Positions 7,836 to 15,431 of a stretch of DNA of 64,000 bases are shown in pieces. Position numbers and translations under genes: made by a program. Source of the stretch: Alistipes sp. (GTDB lineage Bacteria; Bacteroidota; Bacteroidia; Bacteroidales; Rikenellaceae); contig JAFUOK010000009.1 of assembly GCA_017481925.1 (NCBI GenBank), positions 57,827 through 121,826 on the forward strand, written 5' to 3'. A model generated the notes under the pieces. The model saw only the letters and a list, made by a program, of their open reading frames with translations. It searched no databases and had not been told where the DNA came from. Position 1 is the stretch's first letter, and every line of letters starts with the position of its first letter.

Positions 7836-9293
7836 TTACGCTCGTTTCGAAATAATATTTTTCAGGAGGACTACGCTTTGGTGGAATGATTCCATACGAC
7901 AGAGTAGTCCTCCTGCTATGTATATAGCAATGCCTGTCGCAATCTTCGCTGCAAGACGTGCTGCAACACTCCACTCTGTAGCCAAATCACCTACATACAT
8001 CACCACCACATACATCACAAAGGTCAATAGAGCTATCGGTAAAATTGTTCGGACAAGTCGCAAAAGGCTGATACGCACATAGCGTAGTGCTGACCATGTA
8101 TTCAGCACCATCTCGCATACAACCGATAAAACCAAACCCCACGCTATAGCCTTTACGCTGATGGGGATGGTTACAATCAGTATTACGGTCATAATGGCTC
8201 GTTTGATAACTTCCAGACGCAGGATTATTGCGCCGTCGCTCTTTACCTTCAGAATGTTGTACGATATGTATAGCAGGGGATAGAAGAAACCGCCTATGCA
8301 CATAATCCGAAAGTAGGGTATGGCAGGATGCCAATCGGGTTTGAGTAGCAGCGTATAGAAATCCTCGGCCGTGGCGATAAGTCCCGCCATTATGGGGGAC
8401 ATAATCATTGCCGTGGACATCACCACCAATCGATAACTCTCGGCAAACTTCTCCTCCTCGTCCTTAATGCGTGATAGGGCGGGGAATGTAACACTCTGTA
8501 TCGACTGAATCAGCGTGTAGGGCATATAGACCAACTTCTGCGCTTGATTGAAACATCCGAGCGCAGAGCCCGAATAGATCTTACCGATAAATAGTTGCGA
8601 GACGTTGTTGTAAATAGATGTGATAATCTCCGTAGTCATCAGTCGCAGACTGAATGGCGCCATCTCGCGCAATGAGCCTTGCGTTGAGGTCTTGCGGGGG
8701 CGCCAATTGCTGTGCCACCACAATAGAGCCGACTTTGTCGCCATCGAACTCAGACGTTGCCCAACCAAGGCCCATATGCCCATACCCGCAACGGCCATTG
8801 CAATGGCGACCAGACCACTAACGACGATCGAGATGAACGACATTGTCGATAACTCGGCAAAGTGCATATCACGAACCATCATCGTGTTTTGTATAACGCC
8901 CAACGCGTTGAGAGGTAGTGATAGGAATAGCACGGGAGCCACTGTTGCAAGTTGTGGCCATCCATAATAAGAGGCTACAAATGGCGCTATGGCCGTAAGT
9001 AGCAGATATAGTGCAACGGATGATAGGATATTAAATCGAAATACGGCCACATAGTCGCCCTCGCTTGGCTCGCTCTTACGGATAAGGGTCTGTGAGAAGC
9101 CACTATCGACCACAAGTTGCGCCAACGAAATAAATACCGTCAGCACGGCCATAATGCCCATATCCATAGGCACTATGCGGTTGGCAACGACAATACTCAC
9201 AACGGCTTGCAGTAGAGCCGAGCCGACCTTCTCGGCTATGCTCCACGCTACGCCCGAGGCTACACGCTCGGTGAGTTTACTCTGCGCCGCCAT
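7836..9293 (-). CDS. MOP-superfamily polysaccharide/lipopolysaccharide flippase
   Basis: A 485-residue, very hydrophobic protein with about twelve to fourteen predicted membrane helices and a short charged N terminus (MAAQSKLTERVASGVAWSIA). It resembles the WzxC-like branch of the polysaccharide exporter family, which flips lipid-linked oligosaccharide across the inner membrane. Landmarks are PMDMGIMAVLTVFISLAQ, DSGFSQTLIRK and LGCFNQAQKLVYMP. No glycosyltransferases are nearby. It lies 12 bases after aroQ and is probably the last gene of the ackA-ptb-buk-aroQ transcript. Its substrate is unknown. Confidence 0.85.
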   Translation of the reverse strand: MAAQSKLTERVASGVAWSIAEKVGSALLQAVVSIVVANRIVPMDMGIMAVLTVFISLAQLVVDSGFSQTLIRKSEPSEGDYVAVFRFNILSSVALYLLLTAIAPFVASYYGWPQLATVAPVLFLSLPLNALGVIQNTMMVRDMHFAELSTMSFISIVVSGLVAIAMAVAGMGIWALVGQRLSSMATKSALLWWHSNWRPRKTSTQGSLREMAPFSLRLMTTEIITSIYNNVSQLFIGKIYSGSALGCFNQAQKLVYMPYTLIQSIQSVTFPALSRIKDEEEKFAESYRLVVMSTAMIMSPIMAGLIATAEDFYTLLLKPDWHPAIPYFRIMCIGGFFYPLLYISYNILKVKSDGAIILRLEVIKRAIMTVILIVTIPISVKAIAWGLVLSVVCEMVLNTWSALRYVRISLLRLVRTILPIALLTFVMYVVVMYVGDLATEWSVAARLAAKIATGIAIYIAGGLLCRMESFHQSVVLLKNIISKRA

Positions 9294-9305
9294 CGTTTGA
9301 ACTAT

Positions 9306-9728
9306 TTACTCAAGCAAAGCCTCTATACCCAAGCGATATGAGTCCAGCCCAAAGCCCATAATTGAACCTTTGGCTACAGGTGCAATCATCGACGTGTGGC
9401 GGAACTCCTCGCGAGCAAGGATAGACGAGATATGTACCTCCACGACAGGCGTCTTTACGGCCGCAATGGCGTCACGCAGCGCAACCGAGGTGTGGGTATA
9501 ACCGCCAGCATTCAGCACAATACCGTCATATACGCCTACGCTTTGGTGGATGGCGTTGATTAGTTCTCCCTCGATGTTTGACTGAAAATAGTCAAACTCC
9601 ACACGGCCCTCATAACGCTCAGTAAGCATTGCTGTGTACTGTTCGAAGGTCGTAGTGCCATAGATAGCCACATCGCGAGTGCCTTGCAGGTTGAGGTTCG
9701 GGCCGTTGAGTATCAGTATCTTCTTCAT
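9306..9728 (-). CDS. aroQ: Type II 3-dehydroquinate dehydratase
   Basis: A 140-residue shikimate-pathway enzyme, the normal length for the dodecameric type II class. Motifs are LNGPNLNLQGTRDVAIYG (catalytic Arg and Tyr region), NAGGYTHTSVALRDAI, and EVHISSILAREEFRH. ATG at 9728 gives MKKILILNGPNLN, which is the family start; a longer frame upstream would overlap buk. It is four bases downstream of buk. Shikimate kinase is in the window at 50224, but the rest of the pathway is elsewhere. Confidence 0.95.
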   Translation of the reverse strand: MKKILILNGPNLNLQGTRDVAIYGTTTFEQYTAMLTERYEGRVEFDYFQSNIEGELINAIHQSVGVYDGIVLNAGGYTHTSVALRDAIAAVKTPVVEVHISSILAREEFRHTSMIAPVAKGSIMGFGLDSYRLGIEALLE

Positions 9729-9732
9729 TTTA

Positions 9733-10842
9733 TTAGTATTCTTTTGCTTCGAGTGAGCCGTGCAATACTCTGAGTGCATTCATTGCCAATGACTCCAATT
9801 CGTTCTCGCCGGCATAGATCTCCACGGGGGCAATGAACTGGCAGTAATCACGAATCTCGCCCGTGATGCGTTTGCTGTGGGCAATACCTCCCGTAAGCAG
9901 GATAGCATCCACCTCGCCACGTAGTACAGCCGCCATCTGACCGATGTGCTTAATCACACCGTAGGTCATCACGTGCAGTGCCTGATCAGCCTCCTTGTCT
10001 CCGGCTGCAGCCTGCTCCTCCAATCCTTTTACGGCATTTGATCCAGTGAGCGACACCAGACCACCCTTGCCTACAATCATCGCGCGCACCTCCTGATGAG
10101 AGTATTCGCCCGAGAAGCAGAGATCGACGAGTTCACCAGCGGGGATAGTGCCTGCACGCTCGGGTGCTATGGGGCCTTCGCCATCGAGGGCATTGTTGCA
10201 GTCAATAACTCGCCCTTGCTTGTGTGCCGCAACTGATATGCCGCCACCCATATGTGCTACCACGAGGTTCAACTCCTCATAGCAGCGGCCAATGTCGTCG
10301 GCATAACGGCGTGCCGTAGCCTTCTGATTCAGGGCGTGGAAGATTGAGCGATTGCGAATCTGCTTGATGCCCGTAATCTTTGCCACCTCGTCGCGCTCAT
10401 CCACAACGATAGGGTCGGCAATGTAGGCCTTCACGTGGCAAAGTGCGGCAATCTCCGAGGCAATCATTGCTCCGAGATTCGATGCGTGCTGCACGTTGGC
10501 ATTGCGCAGATCATCAATCATCCGATCGCTCACCTCATATACGCCACTCTCGATAGGACGCAACAAGCCCCCTCGGCCAATTACAGCCGAGAGGGTGTCG
10601 ATATCGAAACCTTTATCTCCGAGGACCTTCAGGATCACATCCTTGCGCCACTCATACTGCTCGGGCACCGACTTGAATTGCGATAACTCCTCGGTTGAGT
10701 GTGCTATCGACATCTCCACGACGGGTGTTAAGCCATTATATACGGCGATTTTTGTTGATGTTGAGCCTGTATTTATGGCCAGCACGTTATAGCGAGCCAA
10801 AGCCTCCTGGTCGAACGAAAGGTTGGGTTGTTGTCTGTTCAT
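9733..10842 (-). CDS. buk: Butyrate kinase (acetokinase family)
   Basis: A 369-residue ASKHA-fold acid kinase that makes ATP from butyryl (or another short branched acyl) phosphate. The family motif is AINTGSTSTKIAVYNG, about 23 residues in, so there is an unusual N-terminal extension (MNRQQPNLSFDQEALARYN). Further motifs are VAHMGGGISVAAHKQG and LLTGGIAHSKRI. ATG 10842 is preferred over an in-frame TTG at 10848. It follows ptb by 12 bases, the classic Ptb-Buk pair. Substrate range may include isobutyrate, isovalerate or propionate. Confidence 0.92.
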   Translation of the reverse strand: MNRQQPNLSFDQEALARYNVLAINTGSTSTKIAVYNGLTPVVEMSIAHSTEELSQFKSVPEQYEWRKDVILKVLGDKGFDIDTLSAVIGRGGLLRPIESGVYEVSDRMIDDLRNANVQHASNLGAMIASEIAALCHVKAYIADPIVVDERDEVAKITGIKQIRNRSIFHALNQKATARRYADDIGRCYEELNLVVAHMGGGISVAAHKQGRVIDCNNALDGEGPIAPERAGTIPAGELVDLCFSGEYSHQEVRAMIVGKGGLVSLTGSNAVKGLEEQAAAGDKEADQALHVMTYGVIKHIGQMAAVLRGEVDAILLTGGIAHSKRITGEIRDYCQFIAPVEIYAGENELESLAMNALRVLHGSLEAKEY

Positions 10843-10854
10843 TGGCAATCCTGT

Positions 10855-11760
10855 TTATCGCGCAGCCAGGCAAGCAAGAGCGATAGAGTACTTCTTTGTA
10901 AGTGCAGAGTCGCCACGTGATGTCAAGACGCAGGGAACCTTCGTACCCATAACCATAGCGGCCAGCTCAGCGCCGCCGATATGTGTTGCAGCCTTGAAGA
11001 ATACGTTTGCAGACTCGATGTTGGGGAAGAGCAAGCAGTCGGGCTCGCCAGCTACACTTGAGCCGGTAACCTTCTTATGCTCGGCAACCTCCTTGTAAAG
11101 AGCAACGTCCAATGACAAGGGGCCATCAACGATCACCTTACCCAACTGACCGCGGTCGCCCATCTTTGCGAGGATAGCACCCTCGGTAGATGATACAACG
11201 GTGGGCAAAACCTGCTCCGAGGGAGCGATGCATGCGATCTTCGGAGTATCGATGCCGAGCAACTTAGCCGTAGAAGCCAAGTAACCGATAAGCTTCATCT
11301 TCTGCTTGAAGTCGGGAGCGGGGATTACCGCTACATCCGATACAGAAAGCAACTTGTCACGGCCGGGCATCTCGATTACTGCCACGTGGCTCAATACGCC
11401 CTTCGGGGGGAACAAACCAGCCTCCTTGTTCAGGATGCCACGCATATACTTGTCGGTTGAAACCAAGCCCTTCATCAATACATCAGCCTGACCATTTACT
11501 ACAGCCTGTACGGCCAACTTAACGCACGTCACGTCGCTGGTCTCATGTACGATGTTAAATACTGTGGGGTCAATGCCCAACTCGGCGCAAGCTGCCTCGA
11601 TGGTTGCCTTGTCACCAAACAGGGTGGCCTCTACCAAACCCTCTTTCCATGCGTTGTAAACCGCCTCAATAGTGTGTGTATCCTGTCCGTAAGCAACTGC
11701 CAAACGCTTCTTGCCGCGTGCAACGGCAGCTGCAACGATCTCATCCAAACGTGTAATCAT
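10855..11760 (-). CDS. ptb: Phosphate butyryltransferase (phosphate acyltransferase)
   Basis: A 301-residue member of the phosphate acetyl/butyryltransferase family that swaps CoA for phosphate on an acyl group. Typical stretches are ADVLMKGLVSTDKYMRGILN and VDGPLSLDVALYKEVAEHK, and the C-terminal PCVLTSRGDSALTKKYSIAL. Length and its position before buk favour Ptb over the longer Pta. It sits between ackA and buk and no pta is present in the window, so it might also supply acetyl or propionyl phosphate to AckA; that is inference. Confidence 0.9.
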   Translation of the reverse strand: MITRLDEIVAAAVARGKKRLAVAYGQDTHTIEAVYNAWKEGLVEATLFGDKATIEAACAELGIDPTVFNIVHETSDVTCVKLAVQAVVNGQADVLMKGLVSTDKYMRGILNKEAGLFPPKGVLSHVAVIEMPGRDKLLSVSDVAVIPAPDFKQKMKLIGYLASTAKLLGIDTPKIACIAPSEQVLPTVVSSTEGAILAKMGDRGQLGKVIVDGPLSLDVALYKEVAEHKKVTGSSVAGEPDCLLFPNIESANVFFKAATHIGGAELAAMVMGTKVPCVLTSRGDSALTKKYSIALACLAAR

Positions 11761-11793
11761 ATCTTTTTGTTTTTTAGTTTTTTTGTTGTGGTA

Positions 11794-13002
11794 TTAAAGA
11801 TTCTTTGTGAGGTTGTAGGTGTCGGTAGCGATTACCAGCTCCTCGTTTGTTGCGATAACGGCAACCTTAACCTTTGAGTCGGGAGTTGAGATGATGGTGT
11901 TTTCGCCGCGTGTAACATCGTTTACGGCGTCATCGAGTGAGATACCCATAAACTCCATATTGTGGCATACGTAGCGACGCAAGTCGGCTGAGTTCTCGCC
12001 TACGCCACCCGTGAAGATCACCAGATCCACACCGCCCATCTCGGCTGCATACTCGCCGACGAACTTCTTTACACGGTTGTAGTACATGTCGCGTGCTACG
12101 ATAGCCTTCTCGTTGCCGGCGTTGTAAGCCGCGTCAATATCGCGCATATCGCTTGAGAGACCCGTGAGACCCATAACGCCCGACTTCTTGTTCATCATGG
12201 CGTTCAACTCGGCATACGACATGCCTTCATTCTCTCCGATGTAGGTGATTGCGCTGGCATCAACCGAGCCACAACGTGTGCCCATTACCAAGCCGTCCAG
12301 AGGCGAGAAGCCCATTGATGTATCGAATGACTTGCCGTTAAGCACAGCCGTTACATAACCACCATTACCTACGTGGCAGGTTACGATCTTCGAGTTCTCA
12401 AGATCCAGACCAGCCAACTTGGCACCGATCTTTGCTACATACTTGTGGCTTGTGCCGTGGAAACCATACTTGCGAACGCGATACTTCTCGTAATACTCCG
12501 TAGGCAGAGCGTAGAGGTAGTTAATTGCGGGGATAGTCTGGTGGAATGAGGTGTCAAATACAGCCACCTGAGGAATACCAGGCAGCACCTTCTCAATTGA
12601 GAGCACACCCTCCAGGTTTGCGGGGTTGTGCAACGGAGCAATCTCGAACAGAGAGCGGATATTCTGCTTTGCCTCTTCGTCCACTACAACACTTGAGTTG
12701 AAATACTCACCGCCGTGTGCTACACGGTGACCTACGGCCTTTACCTCCTTCAGATCAGAGATGACGCCGTGAGTAGCATCTGTCAGTGCCTCCAGAACCA
12801 TGCTGATACCTGTGGTGTGGTCGGCGATAGGCTTTACAACCTCATACTTATCCTTGCCCGTGGGCTTGTGAGTAAGGCTTCCCTCGGGAAGACCGATACG
12901 ATCGACCAAACCTTTGGCCAAAAGTGCATTGCTCTGCTCGTCAATATCGATTACCTGATACTTGATCGATGACGAACCGCAGTTAAGAACTAATACGATC
13001 AT
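11794..13002 (-). CDS. ackA: Acetate kinase
   Basis: A 402-residue ASKHA-fold kinase that converts acetyl phosphate and ADP to acetate and ATP. Motifs are VLNCGSSSIKYQV at the N terminus, AVGHRVAHGGEYF, FHGTSHKYVA and FTGGVGENS. It is the first gene of the ackA-ptb-buk-aroQ-flippase run, preceded by a promoter at 13207-13214 and a leader of about 200 bases that appears structured. Propionate kinase activity is possible, since the families overlap. Confidence 0.96.
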   Translation of the reverse strand: MIVLVLNCGSSSIKYQVIDIDEQSNALLAKGLVDRIGLPEGSLTHKPTGKDKYEVVKPIADHTTGISMVLEALTDATHGVISDLKEVKAVGHRVAHGGEYFNSSVVVDEEAKQNIRSLFEIAPLHNPANLEGVLSIEKVLPGIPQVAVFDTSFHQTIPAINYLYALPTEYYEKYRVRKYGFHGTSHKYVAKIGAKLAGLDLENSKIVTCHVGNGGYVTAVLNGKSFDTSMGFSPLDGLVMGTRCGSVDASAITYIGENEGMSYAELNAMMNKKSGVMGLTGLSSDMRDIDAAYNAGNEKAIVARDMYYNRVKKFVGEYAAEMGGVDLVIFTGGVGENSADLRRYVCHNMEFMGISLDDAVNDVTRGENTIISTPDSKVKVAVIATNEELVIATDTYNLTKNL

Positions 13003-13202
13003 TTTTTACTGTATGTTTTTAATTTTTAGTGATTTTTCTTTCCATTCTCGGCTTGCCGTAATCTCCGCCCACATTATACTCTTCTTGCAGAATCCACCTC
13101 TGCCCACAATAATATGGCGGCACTTCAACTCCTATGCCACGGCATAGCGAAGAGGTGTTGCACACGAAGAAAATGCTATCATTGCGCAGATTTCAGTTTG
13201 CA
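13003..13202 (-). promoter_or_regulatory. Structured 5' leader of ackA (candidate cis-regulatory RNA)
   Basis: Between the promoter and ackA lies a leader of about 200 bases. It contains a helix CACCTCT (13095-13101) with AGAGGTG (13151-13157) enclosing a hairpin CTATGC (13132-13137) / GCATAG (13142-13147) with a tetraloop, and a GC-rich segment TGCC (13101-13104) near GGCA (13119-13122). That gives a possible three-way junction. No known riboswitch consensus is recognised, and no intrinsic terminator is seen between it and ackA. Confidence 0.4.
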
Positions 13203-13206
13203 CACT

Positions 13207-13214
13207 CAAAGATA
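13207..13214 (-). promoter_or_regulatory. ackA promoter -7 box
   Basis: The minus strand reads TATCTTTG, an exact match to the Bacteroidetes TAnnTTTG element. It is about 205 bases upstream of ackA and just downstream of the terminator of the M64 peptidase gene. Confidence 0.55.
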
Positions 13215-13238
13215 CAAAATATTGTGGTACGATGTACG

Positions 13239-13263
13239 AAAAAGGGCGAAAAACTTTCCGCCC
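13239..13263 (-). terminator. Intrinsic terminator after the M64 peptidase gene
   Basis: On the minus strand GGGCGGAAAG... folds with ...TTTTCGCCC (13244-13263) and runs into a U-tract (13239-13243). It lies 25 bases after the peptidase stop codon. Confidence 0.65.
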
Positions 13264-13287
13264 CTTGATTTTTTTATTTCCGTGAGA

Positions 13288-14580
13288 TTATTCCTGCTTG
13301 GTGTTGTAGATAATTATTCGCTCGATGGCGCGCTGACATACGGCGCAGAATTGCGTAGATTCGTTGTCGCGCATGCGGCATACCACCGCCGGGCGATACA
13401 TCCCCTTGGTCATATAGCCACCTCCTTCGTACACTCCGATGGTGTAGTTCTCCTTGCGCTTGTCCGTTGGCTCGGTGGGGATAGGGGTGCCCTTGGGTAG
13501 CATATCTTTCCACTTTGATTCAAAATCGACCAGCGTCGATATATTCTGCTCCCATGGCTCGTAGCCGAGTTTGTAGGTGCCGTCGGTATGGTCGGCGTGC
13601 TCGTAAAAATACTCATCAGCCAATGCTCCGAATGAGTGGCCGAACTCGTGCACTACGACAGGTTTGAAGTCGGGGTTGTGCGCTGTGGTGAGCGTGTAGG
13701 AGTTATAGATACCACCACCTCCGTAGGTGTCGGTATTGGCCAGGATGATAAGGTGCTCGTAGTCAATGCCTGCCATAGCGTCGTGAATCAGGTGTACGCT
13801 GTTGGTGGTGAGATAGCGGGGCGAGTAGAAGGTGTGAAAATTTGAGTTTAGTGCCGTCTCGCGCCACGTATTGAATTGGGGTTCGCTCACGTCACTCTGC
13901 TTCGATGCGAGTTTGACAGCTACGAAGTTGAATTTTTCCTTGTGTGATGCGAAGGGCTCATACGAGAGAATCTCCTCGCACGCCGTGCGGGCGTCCTTCA
14001 TGAAGATCTCCATCTCTGCCTCAGTGTAACCCTCGGCAATGATAGCTACGTCGATGCAATCTTTCGAAGAACCGCTCTTGTGCAGATATTCGTGGGGTGT
14101 AGGCGTACGCTTATCCATATTGCGGATAAGCTGATCCTTGGGGCTTACCTTGTGGCGTAATGAAGCCTGTTTCAGCCCCTCGTTGCTGAGTAGGGTAATC
14201 TCTACAAAAACCTCCTTCTTGGGAAATGGTACAAGAAATGTTGCCTCAAAACTCTTTGTCACTTGCGAAGCCTCGTCCGTCACGAGCCACTCCTGAAAAA
14301 GACTTGAGAAAGATGTGCAGTAAATAGTCTTGCCACTCTCTGCGTCAATTACTTTTACATCGCCATTGCCGCGTACGGGCACAATATCAAGATTTACACG
14401 ACGACCTGCCCATCCCTCTTCTGACGCCAATTCATCGAGCGCTACGATCTGCTGCTCGGCGTTACCCGAGAAGACGTAATCTATGCGCAATGTTCTATCT
14501 GCGAAATAATCGTCGAAGTTTTGTGCCGTGGCATATGTTGCGCTGATCAGCGTAACGAGCACGAATAAAATGTGTTTCAT
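13288..14580 (-). CDS. Secreted M64-family metallopeptidase (IgA-peptidase family)
   Basis: A 430-residue protein with a cleavable signal peptide (MKHILFVLVTLISATYATAQ). The zinc site HEFGHSFGALADEY (HExxH at residues 311-315) identifies peptidase family M64, founded on an IgA protease of a gut bacterium. Residues 20 to about 150 form a beta-rich N-terminal domain, and the peptidase domain follows (CIDVAIIAEGYTEAEMEIF). It is probably periplasmic or surface-exposed; the actual target is unknown, and IgA specificity should not be assumed. It lies just downstream of the response-regulator gene but is separated by a terminator. Confidence 0.88.
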   Translation of the reverse strand: MKHILFVLVTLISATYATAQNFDDYFADRTLRIDYVFSGNAEQQIVALDELASEEGWAGRRVNLDIVPVRGNGDVKVIDAESGKTIYCTSFSSLFQEWLVTDEASQVTKSFEATFLVPFPKKEVFVEITLLSNEGLKQASLRHKVSPKDQLIRNMDKRTPTPHEYLHKSGSSKDCIDVAIIAEGYTEAEMEIFMKDARTACEEILSYEPFASHKEKFNFVAVKLASKQSDVSEPQFNTWRETALNSNFHTFYSPRYLTTNSVHLIHDAMAGIDYEHLIILANTDTYGGGGIYNSYTLTTAHNPDFKPVVVHEFGHSFGALADEYFYEHADHTDGTYKLGYEPWEQNISTLVDFESKWKDMLPKGTPIPTEPTDKRKENYTIGVYEGGGYMTKGMYRPAVVCRMRDNESTQFCAVCQRAIERIIIYNTKQE

Positions 14581-14597
14581 TGTTCGGGTTGTTTGTT

Positions 14598-14624
14598 AAA
14601 AAAAAACTGCGGCCGAAGCCGCAG
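14598..14624 (-). terminator. Intrinsic terminator after the response regulator
   Basis: A perfect 7-bp stem CTGCGGC/GCCGCAG with loop CGAA (14607-14624) is followed on the minus strand by nine U residues (14598-14606), four bases after the regulator stop. Confidence 0.9.
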
Positions 14625-14627
14625 AAA

Positions 14628-15305
14628 TTATGCTGTCTGCTCCTCGAGAGCCTCCTCATATTTGTAACCTACGCCCTTGACCGTTACGATATGCTCCTCG
14701 CCGATCTTCTGACGTAGTTTGCGGATGTGTACATCTATTGTTCGGTCGCCCACAACAACCTTGTTACCCCATACGGTGGTGTAGATCTCCTCGCGGGTGA
14801 ATAGTTTGCCGGGCTGTGAGTGCAGTAACTCTAGCAGTGCAAACTCCTTGCGAGGCAGCACAATGGTCTCCTCGCCCTTGCGCACGAGATAGTGCTCGCG
14901 GTCAATTTCTATCTTGTCGCTCTCCTCAACGGGGGTGATTCGCTTCAGTATTGCCTGCACACGGCTACGCAGGATGTTCATCTTTATGGGCTTGTTGATA
15001 TAGTCGTCGGCGCCAGCATTGTAGCCCTGTAGTTGTGTATCCTCGCTGCCTACGGCCGAGAGGAAGACGATCATCACATTCTTCAAGGCTGGCGAGCGGC
15101 GTAAAGCCTTGCAGGTCTCTATGCCGTCAAGCACAGGCATCATCATGTCGAGAAGAATCAGATGTGGCTTAACGCGGAGTGCCACCTCCAATCCTTCGGC
15201 TCCGTTTGAGGCTGTAAAGACTTCGTATCCGTCACGTGAAAGGTTGTATTTCACGAATTCCAGAATATCGTCCTCGTCGTCGATGAGTAGTATGCGGTAT
15301 CCCAT
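14628..15305 (-). CDS. OmpR/PhoB-type response regulator (orphan)
   Basis: A 225-residue two-domain regulator. The receiver domain (about 1-120) has the acidic pocket (LIDDEDD), phospho-acceptor Asp53 in LILLDMMMPVLDG and the conserved lysine in INKPIK. The C-terminal winged helix (about 130-220) has FTREEIYTTVWGNKVVVGDRTIDVHIRKLR. It binds DNA when phosphorylated. No histidine kinase is adjacent, so the partner lies elsewhere. It resembles the RprY/PhoB-like regulators of Bacteroides. A terminator follows, so it is probably monocistronic. Confidence 0.92.
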   Translation of the reverse strand: MGYRILLIDDEDDILEFVKYNLSRDGYEVFTASNGAEGLEVALRVKPHLILLDMMMPVLDGIETCKALRRSPALKNVMIVFLSAVGSEDTQLQGYNAGADDYINKPIKMNILRSRVQAILKRITPVEESDKIEIDREHYLVRKGEETIVLPRKEFALLELLHSQPGKLFTREEIYTTVWGNKVVVGDRTIDVHIRKLRQKIGEEHIVTVKGVGYKYEEALEEQTA

Positions 15306-15374
15306 AATGAATTAATTTTCTACAAATGTACAAAAATCTCGCAAAAAAAACGGATAATGAAGAGATAAATTTCT

Positions 15375-15382
15375 TATATTTG
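15375..15382 (+). promoter_or_regulatory. Promoter -7 box of the DUF349 gene
   Basis: TATATTTG matches TAnnTTTG and lies 49 bases upstream of the start at 15432. A facing element, TACATTTG on the minus strand at 15324-15331, may serve the response regulator. Confidence 0.6.
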
Positions 15383-15431
15383 CACATCTATATGCTTTGC
15401 GAAAGCGCATAATACTAAAACTGAGGAAGTG

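Noticed and set aside
14628-15305. A complete two-component system
   Set aside because: Only the response regulator is present; the neighbouring genes encode a peptidase and a DUF349 protein, not a kinase.
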